This document shows positions 27,411 through 34,668 of a stretch of 64,000 nucleotides of DNA, piece by piece. Source of the stretch: Phaeodactylibacter xiamenensis (GTDB lineage: Bacteria; Bacteroidota; Bacteroidia; Chitinophagales; Saprospiraceae); assembly GCF_000759025.1 (NCBI RefSeq), contig NZ_JPOS01000019.1, forward strand, positions 1-64,000, given 5' to 3'. How positions within the stretch are numbered: position 1 is the first letter of the stretch; every line of letters begins with the position of its first letter. A program made the position numbers and the translations under genes. Below the pieces are notes generated by a model. The model was given only the letters and a program-made list of their open reading frames with translations. It was not told where the DNA came from and did no database searches.

Positions 27411-28553
27411 TTAATCGACGATCATTTTCTCGTGGTCAAGCTCCTGTTGTACGATATTTTCCGGTAGTTCGATGTGCTCGTATTCCTGATTGCGCAGTTG
27501 CGGGATGTACCCGGCTTCGCGAATAGATTCCTGTATGCCATCAGCCGTAAAGCGGAAACGGGCGCCGGCAGCGGAGACCACATTTTCTTCAATCATGATA
27601 GAGCCAAAGTCGTTGGCACCGGCGTGGAGGCAGAGCTGTGCCACCTGCTTGCCTACTGTCAGCCAGGAAGCCTGAATGTTCGTGATATTAGGCAGCATGA
27701 TGCGGCTCATGGCAATCATGCGCACATACTCATCGCCTGTGCAGGTATTGCGTGCCCGCTTGAGCCGCTTGAGAATGGTATCCTCATCCTGAAAGGGCCA
27801 GGGAATGAAGGCGATAAAGCCCTTGGCACCTTCTGGTTTCATGGCCTGCACTTCGCGGATGCGCACCAGGTGGTCCATACGTTCCCAGTTGGTTTCGATA
27901 TGGCCGAACATCATCGTGGCAGAGGTGGTCAGCCCGACGTTGTGGGCCGCGTGCATGATATCGAGCCATTCCTGCCCGCCACATTTACCTTTGGAGATGA
28001 GGCGGCGTACCCGGTCGGCGAGTATTTCAGCCCCGGCTCCCGGCAGCGAGTCCATCCCGGCATCTTTCAGCGCTTGCAGCACTTCGGTATGCGTACTACC
28101 TTCCAGTTTGGTAATGTGGGCAATTTCGGGCGGCCCGAGGGCATGGAGCTTGAGGTCAGGGTACAACGCTTTGAGCTGCCGGAACAAGTCGACGTAGAAG
28201 GCCAGCCCAAGGTCAGGGTGGTGCCCGCCCTGCAACAGCAACTGACGGCCGCCGTAGGCATAGAGCTCGTCTATCTTTTTTTGGTACTCCTCAATGCTTG
28301 TCGTGTAGGACTCTTCGTGCCCGGGGCGCCGGTAGAAATTGCAGAATTTGCAATTGGCGATACAAACGTTGGTGGTGTTTGAGTTGCGGTCAATAATCCA
28401 GGTCACTTTATTGTGCGGCACATGCTGCTTGCGCAGTTTGTGGGCTACATGCATAAGCTCAGCAGTGGAGGCATTTTCAAAAAGAAATACCCCTTCCTCG
28501 GTGGAGAGGTGCTCAAGGTGGAGTGCCCGGTGCAGCAGTTCGTCGACTTTCAT
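27411..28553 (-). CDS. mqnC: Cyclic dehypoxanthinyl futalosine synthase (menaquinone biosynthesis)
   Basis: This radical SAM enzyme (380 residues) cyclises dehypoxanthine futalosine in the futalosine route to menaquinone. The 4Fe-4S motif CIANCKFC lies near residues 69-76. Other family segments are QLLLQGGHHPDLGL, HALGPPEIAHI, DSLPGAGAEIL, TSATMMFGHIE and GFIAFIPWPFQ. The frame extends to 28772, but ATG 28551-28553 (MKVDELLHRAL) is the right start: the upstream extension reads like translated leader, and promoter elements of mqnC lie within it. It heads an operon with the PNP gene and is divergent from rimP. Confidence 0.92.
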   Translation of the reverse strand: MKVDELLHRALHLEHLSTEEGVFLFENASTAELMHVAHKLRKQHVPHNKVTWIIDRNSNTTNVCIANCKFCNFYRRPGHEESYTTSIEEYQKKIDELYAYGGRQLLLQGGHHPDLGLAFYVDLFRQLKALYPDLKLHALGPPEIAHITKLEGSTHTEVLQALKDAGMDSLPGAGAEILADRVRRLISKGKCGGQEWLDIMHAAHNVGLTTSATMMFGHIETNWERMDHLVRIREVQAMKPEGAKGFIAFIPWPFQDEDTILKRLKRARNTCTGDEYVRMIAMSRIMLPNITNIQASWLTVGKQVAQLCLHAGANDFGSIMIEENVVSAAGARFRFTADGIQESIREAGYIPQLRNQEYEHIELPENIVQQELDHEKMIVD

Positions 28554-28572
28554 AGTGGTCTTTTTCCTTGCG

Positions 28573-28599
28573 TCAATAATTATTGATCCAACAAATATA
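28573..28599 (-). promoter_or_regulatory. mqnC promoter -7 element with adjacent 14-bp palindrome
   Basis: Plus-strand CAAATATA (28592-28599) reads TATATTTG on the minus strand, an exact TAnnTTTG match, about 40 bp before the mqnC ATG. Just downstream, in the predicted 5' leader, lies the perfect palindrome TCAATAATTATTGA (28573-28586), a plausible operator. The -33 TTG spacing is not ideal. Confidence 0.45.
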
Positions 28600-28703
28600 G
28601 TACAGGCTGGTTTGGCCGGGGCCACAATCCGTTCAAAAATAACTGAAAGACCAAGGATGGCACAAAAAAACGTTCGTATTGCCATCAAATATGCCGCAGT
28701 GTG

Positions 28704-28734
28704 TTGCTTTTCAGTGAATAAGGCTGTATATTTG
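28704..28734 (+). promoter_or_regulatory. Promoter of the rimP-nusA operon
   Basis: TTG at 28704-28706 and TATATTTG at 28727-28734 are spaced by 20 bases, an excellent match to the Bacteroidota consensus. Transcription would start near 28741, giving a ~90-base leader that contains a terminator-like hairpin before rimP. Confidence 0.6.
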
Positions 28735-28757
28735 CGAAACAAGACAGCAAAACTCGG

Positions 28758-28787
28758 AAGAGGGAACGCCAAAACGTTCCCTCTTTT
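28758..28787 (+). terminator. Terminator-like hairpin in the rimP leader (possible attenuator)
   Basis: AAGAGGGAACG (28758-28768) pairs with CGTTCCCTC (28775-28783) and is followed by TTTTT: a complete intrinsic-terminator shape. It lies between the promoter and the rimP start with no gene in front of it, so it could attenuate the operon. Confidence 0.6.
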
Positions 28788-28831
28788 TGTTGCAGTTGCT
28801 TAAAAGAGAGCTAAAAAAACGCTGAGATCCT

Positions 28832-29305
28832 GTGGTAGAAGATAAAATTGCCGCCCTGCTGGAAGAGAAATTCCGTGAAGATGCTTTTGCCGATTGCTTT
28901 CTGGTTGACCTGAAACTGCATGCGCACAATAAGCTTGATGTGTTCCTGGACAGTGATTTTGGGATCACCTTCGAAAAGTGCCATAAAATCAGCCGTTATC
29001 TGGAGCAATACCTGGATGAAGAGCAATGGCTGGGCGAAAAGTATGTGCTCGAGGTGTCTTCGCCCGGTATCTCCCGCCCGCTGATAATGCAGCGGCAGTA
29101 TCCGCGCAACATAGGCCGCAAAGTCGAAGTCAAACTCAACGATGGCGATAAGCGCACGGGTACGCTCCTGGAAGTGGAAGAAGACCATATCGTGCTGGAA
29201 GAGAAAGTACGGGTACAGGAAGGTAAGCGCAAAAAGACGGAGGTGGTGGAGACTGAAATCTCTTTTAGCAGTATCGAGCATACGAAAGTGAAAATTACAT
29301 TTTAA
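28832..29305 (+). CDS. rimP: Ribosome maturation factor RimP
   Basis: This 157-residue protein assists maturation of the 30S ribosomal subunit. The RimP N-terminal alpha/beta domain (FLVDLKLHAHNKLDVFLDSDFGITFEKCHKISRYLE) and the signature YVLEVSSPGISRPL are clear, followed by the SH3-like C-terminal domain (GRKVEVKLNDGDKRTGTLL...). Start is GTG at 28832. The gene order rimP-nusA-infB is conserved in bacteria and supports the call. NusA begins 48 bp downstream. Confidence 0.95.
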   Translation: MVEDKIAALLEEKFREDAFADCFLVDLKLHAHNKLDVFLDSDFGITFEKCHKISRYLEQYLDEEQWLGEKYVLEVSSPGISRPLIMQRQYPRNIGRKVEVKLNDGDKRTGTLLEVEEDHIVLEEKVRVQEGKRKKTEVVETEISFSSIEHTKVKITF

Positions 29306-29353
29306 AAATTAGAGCAGGTGGTCAGGCAGGCTGCCTTCAAATAGCATTGAACC

Positions 29354-30595
29354 ATGATGAATCTGGTGGAAACCTTCTCGGACTTTAAAACCGGGAAGAA
29401 TATAGATCGCCCTACAATGGTCCGTGTACTGGAAGACGTTTTCCGGACACTCATCCGTAAGAAATTTGGTACAGATGAGAACTTCGACGTCATCGTGAAC
29501 ACCACCAAGGGTGACCTGGAGCTTTGGCGTGTACGTGAGATTGTTCCTGATGGCGAGGTGACGGATGACCGTAGTCAGATTTCTATCTCTGAAGCCCTTT
29601 CTATTGATGAGGACTACGAGATTGGAGAAGAGTGTTATGAACAATTGCACCTGGAGGACTTTGGCCGCCGGGCAATTATGGCTGCCCGTCAGACGCTGAT
29701 TTCCCGCATTATGGAGCTGGAGAAAGACGAAATCTACCGCAGCTATAGTGAGCGTATTGGCGAAGTTGTGGTTGGTGAGGTGCATCAGATTCTGAAGCGG
29801 GAGTTCCTGGTTTTAGATGATGCTACCGGCAATGAGCTGGTGCTTCCCCGCACCGAGACCATCCGCGGTGACTTTTTCCGTAAGGGAGATATGGTGCGCG
29901 GCGTCATCAAAGCGGTGGAAATGCGCAACAACAACCCGGCTGTGATTATGTCCCGCACGGATGCGCTGTTCCTTGAGAAACTCCTGGAGCAGGAAGTACC
30001 TGAAATAGAGGACGGCCTGATTACCATCCGCCGTATTGAGCGTATCCCTGGCGACCGTGCGAAGGTAGCGGTGGAGTCTTACGATGACCGTATTGATCCG
30101 GTGGGCGCCTGCGTAGGTATGAAAGGTTCCCGTATTCACGGCATTGTACGCGAACTGCGCAATGAAAACATCGACATCGTCAACTTCACCAATAACGAGA
30201 CGCTGTTCATTCAGCGTGCTCTGACGCCGGCTAAGATCACGAGAATTGACCTGAACCAGGAAACCAAGCGGGCGGAGGTCTTTTTGGAGCCCGATCAGGT
30301 CTCTCTGGCGATTGGTAAAGGCGGTACAAATATTAAACTGGCCAGCCGCCTGGTGGGCTACGAGATTGATGTTTATCGCAATCAGGTTGAAGAAATTGAG
30401 ATCGACGATGTCGATTTGGAAGAATTTACTGACGAGATCGATGGCTGGGTAATTGAGTCCCTGAAAGCCATTGGCTGTGATACCGCCCGTTCAGTATTGG
30501 AGCTTAGCAAAGATGAGTTGCTGCGCCGTACTGACCTTGAAGAAGAGACCGTGGCAGAAGTACTGGGCATTCTTGCAGCAGAATTTGAAGATTAA
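29354..30595 (+). CDS. nusA: Transcription termination/antitermination factor NusA
   Basis: This 413-residue RNA-polymerase-binding factor controls pausing, termination and antitermination. Domains: N-terminal RNAP-binding domain (1-~125), S1 domain (GEVVVGEVHQILKREFLVLDD..., ~135-200), KH1 with DPVGACVGMKGSRIHGIVREL, and KH2 with SLAIGKGGTNIKLASRLVGYEID. A short helical tail (AIGCDTARSVLELSKDELLRRT, residues ~370-413) resembles one helix-hairpin-helix repeat. It is co-transcribed with rimP and followed by a terminator. Confidence 0.96.
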   Translation: MMNLVETFSDFKTGKNIDRPTMVRVLEDVFRTLIRKKFGTDENFDVIVNTTKGDLELWRVREIVPDGEVTDDRSQISISEALSIDEDYEIGEECYEQLHLEDFGRRAIMAARQTLISRIMELEKDEIYRSYSERIGEVVVGEVHQILKREFLVLDDATGNELVLPRTETIRGDFFRKGDMVRGVIKAVEMRNNNPAVIMSRTDALFLEKLLEQEVPEIEDGLITIRRIERIPGDRAKVAVESYDDRIDPVGACVGMKGSRIHGIVRELRNENIDIVNFTNNETLFIQRALTPAKITRIDLNQETKRAEVFLEPDQVSLAIGKGGTNIKLASRLVGYEIDVYRNQVEEIEIDDVDLEEFTDEIDGWVIESLKAIGCDTARSVLELSKDELLRRTDLEEETVAEVLGILAAEFED

Positions 30596-30655
30596 TTAAG
30601 GAATTTGGGAACTCGTGCGCCGCTTTTGGCGTTCGGGTTTTGTGAAAAGCGGCAT

Positions 30656-30681
30656 AAAAGCCTTCAGCCTGAAGGCTTTTT
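30656..30681 (+). terminator. Intrinsic terminator between nusA and infB
   Basis: AAAAGCCTTC (30656-30665) pairs with GAAGGCTTTT (30671-30680) around the loop AGCCT, followed by a T-run. It should separate much of infB transcription from nusA. Confidence 0.7.
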
Positions 30682-30726
30682 GCTGTTTTACCGTGTAGAT
30701 TTTTACAGATTAGAGGTTAATCCTCT

Positions 30727-30919
30727 TATCTTTGCGGTCAGATCAGGCTCTTCTAATTGAGAAAGCCCTCTTACTAAGCCTGATTATTGTAGCGTAGGTT
30801 GAAAGCTTTTGGTATGTTACTTTCTATTTTATTCATCCAAAAAAGATAGTAAGATATGTAAAGGAAAAGAGAAGCTCTTGCCTATCTGCAGACGTTGCAA
30901 AAAGTACTAAAACTTTATA
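30727..30919 (+). promoter_or_regulatory. infB promoter and long structured leader
   Basis: TATCTTTG at 30727-30734 fits TAnnTTTG, but no TTG sits at -33. The ~185-base leader contains ATCAGGCT (about 30742-30749) and AGCCTGAT (about 30777-30784) as an outer stem, with GCTCTTCT / AGAAAGC able to pair inside. No gene lies in 30596-30919. The structure suggests post-transcriptional control of infB; I match no known family. Confidence 0.4.
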
Positions 30920-33900
30920 ATGGCGAAACGTTTAGTTAAGATAGCTAAAGAATTAAATGTTGGGACCTCTACCATAGTAGAGCACCTTACTAACAATGGG
31001 TTCGAGATCGAGAACAAGCCTACCGCTAAGATCTCGGACGAAATGTATACTGAGCTCCTCAAGGAATTCCAAAAGTCTATCGCTATCAAGGAAAAAGCTG
31101 ATCAATTAGTGATTGGCAATCGCCCCTCCGCAGAAGAACCTGAAAAAGGGGAACACAAAATGCCGGAAAGGTCTGCTTCCAAACCCAGGGAAGAGGTTAA
31201 AAAACCGGCTGCGAAAGTGCCGCCTCCCACTGAGAAGACGACTCCCGCTACAGAAAAACCTGCTGCTCCAAAACCTGCTGCTCCTGAAAAAGCTGCTCCA
31301 TCGCCTGAAGTCAAAGCGAAGCCAGAAGAGGAAAAAACAGAACAGCCTGCTGAAAGGAGAACAGGGTTGAAGGTATTAGGCAAAATTGACCTGGACGCTT
31401 CCAATAAAGGCCGCAAACAGCCTGCGGAGCAGCCAAAGGAACAAAAAACAGAAACGCCGCCCAAAGCGGAATCTGAAAAAGCAGAAAAGGAAGAACCTGT
31501 AACGCCCAAAACGGAGGCACCACCTGCCAAACCGGAGCCTGCAGAAGAAAAACCAGCTGCAAAGAAAGACGCTCCGGAACCTAAGGAAGAAGTTAAAGCT
31601 CCTGAAAAAGAGGAGTCTAAAACAGAGGCTCCCAAGCCTGAGGCTACTCCGGCAGCAAAAGGGGACGTGCCATCTACACCTGATAAGGCAGACGACGCAC
31701 CAGAACAGGCACAGGCAGCAAGCTCAGACGAAAAGTCCAAGCCAACCGCAGCGGAGGCTCCAACCGGCGGCAAGGAGGCAGGGTCTTCTGATAAAGCAAC
31801 CGAAACTGGCGATGCGGCAGCTTCACAGCCTACGGGCGTGGTCAAAGCAGAAGCTCCAGAACTTCGAGGCCTCAAAATTCTGGGTAAAATCGATGTAGAT
31901 AAAGTCGATCGGTCCAGCCGTAAGAAAAAGAAGAAAGAGGAACCAAAGAAAGAAGGGGCCACCGGGGCTTCAAATGATGAGCCGCGCAAAAAACGCAGGA
32001 GAAAGCGCAAAAAAGTCGCTGCTCCTTCTGATAGTGGTTCAGGAAAGTCCGGAACGGCTAAGGGCAGAAGCCGCAGTACCGCCAAGCGGGGCCGTAAGAA
32101 GGACGATGAAGTTAAGGAGGTCTCCCAAAAAGAAATTGAGGATAAAATCAAGGCTACCATGGCCCGGATTTCCGGGGGTGGCACTAAGCGTAAACGCCAA
32201 AAGCTGCGCCGTGATAACCGTGAACGCCTAAGAGAGCGTCAGGAAGAGCGCGAGCAGGAAATGGAGAGCAAGTTCCTGGAAGTCACAGAGTTTATCTCCG
32301 TTCAGGAACTCGCCAATATGATGGATGTTGCCGTCACGGATGTCATCACTACTTGTATGAACCTTGGCGTGATCGTCTCCATCAATCAGCGCCTTGATGC
32401 GGAAATTATCGAGTTGGTCACCGAAGAGTTTGGCCACGAAGTGAAGTTCATCAATGCCGGGGAAGAAGATGAAGAAGAAGAAGAAATCATCGATGACCCG
32501 GAAGATTTGGAGCCTCGCGCACCAATCGTAACCGTTATGGGGCACGTTGACCACGGTAAGACATCTTTGCTTGACTATATCCGACAGGAGAAAGTGGCTG
32601 ATGATGAGGCCGGAGGTATCACACAGCACATCGGTGCCTACGAAGTAGTCCTCGGTGAAGAAGATGATATCACTAAAAAGATTACTTTCCTGGATACACC
32701 TGGTCACGAAGCCTTTACGGCCATGCGTGCCCGTGGTGCCAAAGTAACGGATATTGCGGTGATTATTATCGCTGCAGATGACAATATCATGCCTCAAACC
32801 AAAGAGGCTATCAGCCACGCACAGGCGGCAGGTGTTCCAATGGTATTCGCCATTAATAAGGTGGATAAGCCGGGGGCACAGCCCGAACGGATCAAGCAAG
32901 AGCTGGCTTCCATGGACTTCCTGGTGGAAGAATGGGGCGGTAAATATCAGTCTCAGGATATCTCAGCGAAGACCGGGCAGGGTATTGACGAATTGCTGGA
33001 GAAAATCCTGCTCGAAGCAGAACTGCTCGAGCTTCAGGCTAATCCTGACCGTGAAGCGGTGGGTGCGGTTATTGAAGCTTCTCTTGACAAAGGGCGGGGC
33101 TATGTCACCAAAATACTGGTACAGACAGGTACGCTCAAGATTGGTGACCCAATGGTTGCTGGTGAGCACTCAGGTAAGGTGAAAGCGATGTTCAATGAGC
33201 GCGGAAAGCGCGTGGATGAAGCTGGGCCTTCCAGCCCTGTCCTGGTGTTAGGTCTGGGCGGAGCACCACAGGCTGGTGAGCGTTTCCGGGTGATGGAAAA
33301 TGAGCAGGAAGCACGAATACTGGCCACCAAGCGGGCTCAGATTTCGAGAGAACAAGCCAACCGTGCTACGAAGCGTATCAGCCTTGATGAAATCGGGCGC
33401 CGACTTGCACTGGGCAACTTTAAAGAACTGAACCTGATTGTTAAGGGTGATGTGGATGGCTCTGTAGAGGCACTATCAGATTCCCTAATCAAACAGTCTA
33501 TCGAGTCCATTCAGGTGAATGTGATCCACAAAGCTGTAGGTCAGATCATTGAATCTGATGTACTGCTGGCTTCTGCTTCTGATGCCATTATTATTGGTTT
33601 CCAGGTTCGTCCTTCTATGGGAGCCCGGAAGCTGGCGGAACGGGAAGGTGTGGAAATCAATACCTACTCCATTATCTACGAAGCAATCGAGGAAGTCCGT
33701 GCTGCTATCGAAGGCATGCTTGAACCAACCAAAGAGGAGAAGATTACTGCTCAGGTTGAGGTTCGCGAAACCTTCAAAATCAGTAAAGTGGGCACCGTTG
33801 CCGGCTGTTTCGTACAGGAAGGCAAAATCAACCGCAACTCACTGATCCGGATTATCCGTGATGGCATTGTGACCTATCCGGTGAAAGAGGGTCAAACGGC

Positions 33901-34054
33901 TGAGCTTTCTTCCCTCAAGCGTTATAAGGATGACGTTCGGGAGGTGAAGTCTGGCATGGAGTGTGGTTTGTCGGTCAGGAACTACAATGACATCAAAGTA
34001 GGCGATATTATTGAAGCTTATGAGATCGTAGAAATTAAGCAGACACTGGATTAA
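30920..34054 (+). CDS. infB: Translation initiation factor IF-2
   Basis: This 1044-residue GTPase places initiator tRNA on the 30S subunit. The first ~55 residues form the IF2 N-terminal DNA-binding-like domain ([21 protein letters not shown]). Residues ~65-480 are a long, low-complexity Lys/Glu/Pro/Ala stretch with a basic block ([21 protein letters not shown]). The G domain begins near 530: GHVDHGKTS at 541-549, [10 protein letters not shown] and NKVDKPGAQ, followed by domains II-IV. It is longer than E. coli IF2 (890) because of the linker, typical of Bacteroidota. The motif GLK(V/I)LGKID(L/V)D occurs twice in the linker. Confidence 0.97.
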   Translation: MAKRLVKIAKELNVGTSTIVEHLTNNGFEIENKPTAKISDEMYTELLKEFQKSIAIKEKADQLVIGNRPSAEEPEKGEHKMPERSASKPREEVKKPAAKVPPPTEKTTPATEKPAAPKPAAPEKAAPSPEVKAKPEEEKTEQPAERRTGLKVLGKIDLDASNKGRKQPAEQPKEQKTETPPKAESEKAEKEEPVTPKTEAPPAKPEPAEEKPAAKKDAPEPKEEVKAPEKEESKTEAPKPEATPAAKGDVPSTPDKADDAPEQAQAASSDEKSKPTAAEAPTGGKEAGSSDKATETGDAAASQPTGVVKAEAPELRGLKILGKIDVDKVDRSSRKKKKKEEPKKEGATGASNDEPRKKRRRKRKKVAAPSDSGSGKSGTAKGRSRSTAKRGRKKDDEVKEVSQKEIEDKIKATMARISGGGTKRKRQKLRRDNRERLRERQEEREQEMESKFLEVTEFISVQELANMMDVAVTDVITTCMNLGVIVSINQRLDAEIIELVTEEFGHEVKFINAGEEDEEEEEIIDDPEDLEPRAPIVTVMGHVDHGKTSLLDYIRQEKVADDEAGGITQHIGAYEVVLGEEDDITKKITFLDTPGHEAFTAMRARGAKVTDIAVIIIAADDNIMPQTKEAISHAQAAGVPMVFAINKVDKPGAQPERIKQELASMDFLVEEWGGKYQSQDISAKTGQGIDELLEKILLEAELLELQANPDREAVGAVIEASLDKGRGYVTKILVQTGTLKIGDPMVAGEHSGKVKAMFNERGKRVDEAGPSSPVLVLGLGGAPQAGERFRVMENEQEARILATKRAQISREQANRATKRISLDEIGRRLALGNFKELNLIVKGDVDGSVEALSDSLIKQSIESIQVNVIHKAVGQIIESDVLLASASDAIIIGFQVRPSMGARKLAEREGVEINTYSIIYEAIEEVRAAIEGMLEPTKEEKITAQVEVRETFKISKVGTVAGCFVQEGKINRNSLIRIIRDGIVTYPVKEGQTAELSSLKRYKDDVREVKSGMECGLSVRNYNDIKVGDIIEAYEIVEIKQTLD

Positions 34055-34077
34055 ATCCGGATTTGATTTAGACATAC

Positions 34078-34115
34078 AAAAGGCGCCTTCCGCAGATTTG
34101 CAGAAGGCGCCTTTC
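34078..34115. terminator. Bidirectional terminator between infB and the CYTH gene
   Basis: AAAGGCGCCTTC and GAAGGCGCCTTT form a perfect 12-bp stem around cgcagatttgca, with A and T tracts on both sides. It can terminate infB on plus and the CYTH/CHAT transcript on minus. Confidence 0.8.
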
Positions 34116-34149
34116 TTATTACGCATCACACACAGGTGCCACTTGGACA

Positions 34150-34668
34150 TTATTGCTGTGCGATCATCATATCACTGTAGGATACTTCAATGAGGTCTTC
34201 AGACTTTATTTTGAAGAGGTCCAGGTAATACTGGCATTGCTCCCGGAGTTTTTCCTCTCCGATGTCGCCGTCCCTGTCAATTGCTTCAATCTCTACAAAG
34301 GAGCCCAGATTTTCCACCTCATCCACGTGGAATTTTACATTTTCGATAAAGTAAATAGACCGGCGTTTGGTAACTACTGCGAGTATAGGCAGTGCATTTT
34401 GCAACACTTCTTTTAGTTCCACTCCGCCTTCTGTTTTGTACATAGAGATATCCGACCGTTTAGGGCCGGCCTGATTGTCGCGAAAATAGTGGATCAATGC
34501 ATTTTCAATATTGCCCTGCCGAAGTTTCAGGCGGCCTTTGTCGACTTTGAAATAGGTATCCTTTTGTTTGTCGGTACCAAGAAACTCTGCTTGTTGAGCA
34601 GCGAGCAGCGCGTGTATCTCTGCCGGATTTTGGGAACGGGCTTTGATTTCTACATTAATTCTTTGCAT
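34150..34668 (-). CDS. CYTH-fold enzyme, annotated class IV adenylate cyclase-like (CyaB type)
   Basis: A 172-residue triphosphate-tunnel protein. The start INVEIKAR carries the conserved E-x-K metal/triphosphate motif; TDTYF-like KDTYFKVDKGRLKLRQGNIENALIHY, the RSIYFIENVKFHVDEVENLGSFVEIEA block and the C-terminal YSD are typical of CyaB-like CYTH proteins. Family members act on nucleoside triphosphates or thiamine triphosphate; which one applies here is unclear. Its start overlaps the 3' end of the CHAT gene by 14 bp, so translation is probably coupled. Confidence 0.82.
   Translation of the reverse strand: MQRINVEIKARSQNPAEIHALLAAQQAEFLGTDKQKDTYFKVDKGRLKLRQGNIENALIHYFRDNQAGPKRSDISMYKTEGGVELKEVLQNALPILAVVTKRRSIYFIENVKFHVDEVENLGSFVEIEAIDRDGDIGEEKLREQCQYYLDLFKIKSEDLIEVSYSDMMIAQQ

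Noticed and set aside
28554-28772. Upstream extension of the mqnC frame to 28772
   Set aside because: It lacks family similarity, and it overlaps the mqnC -7 element and the divergent rimP promoter. ATG 28553 fits homologues.
31102-32184. 360-residue Ser/Ala/Gly-rich frame opposite infB
   Set aside because: It is the complement of the repetitive Lys/Glu/Pro/Ala codons of the IF2 linker, a composition artefact.
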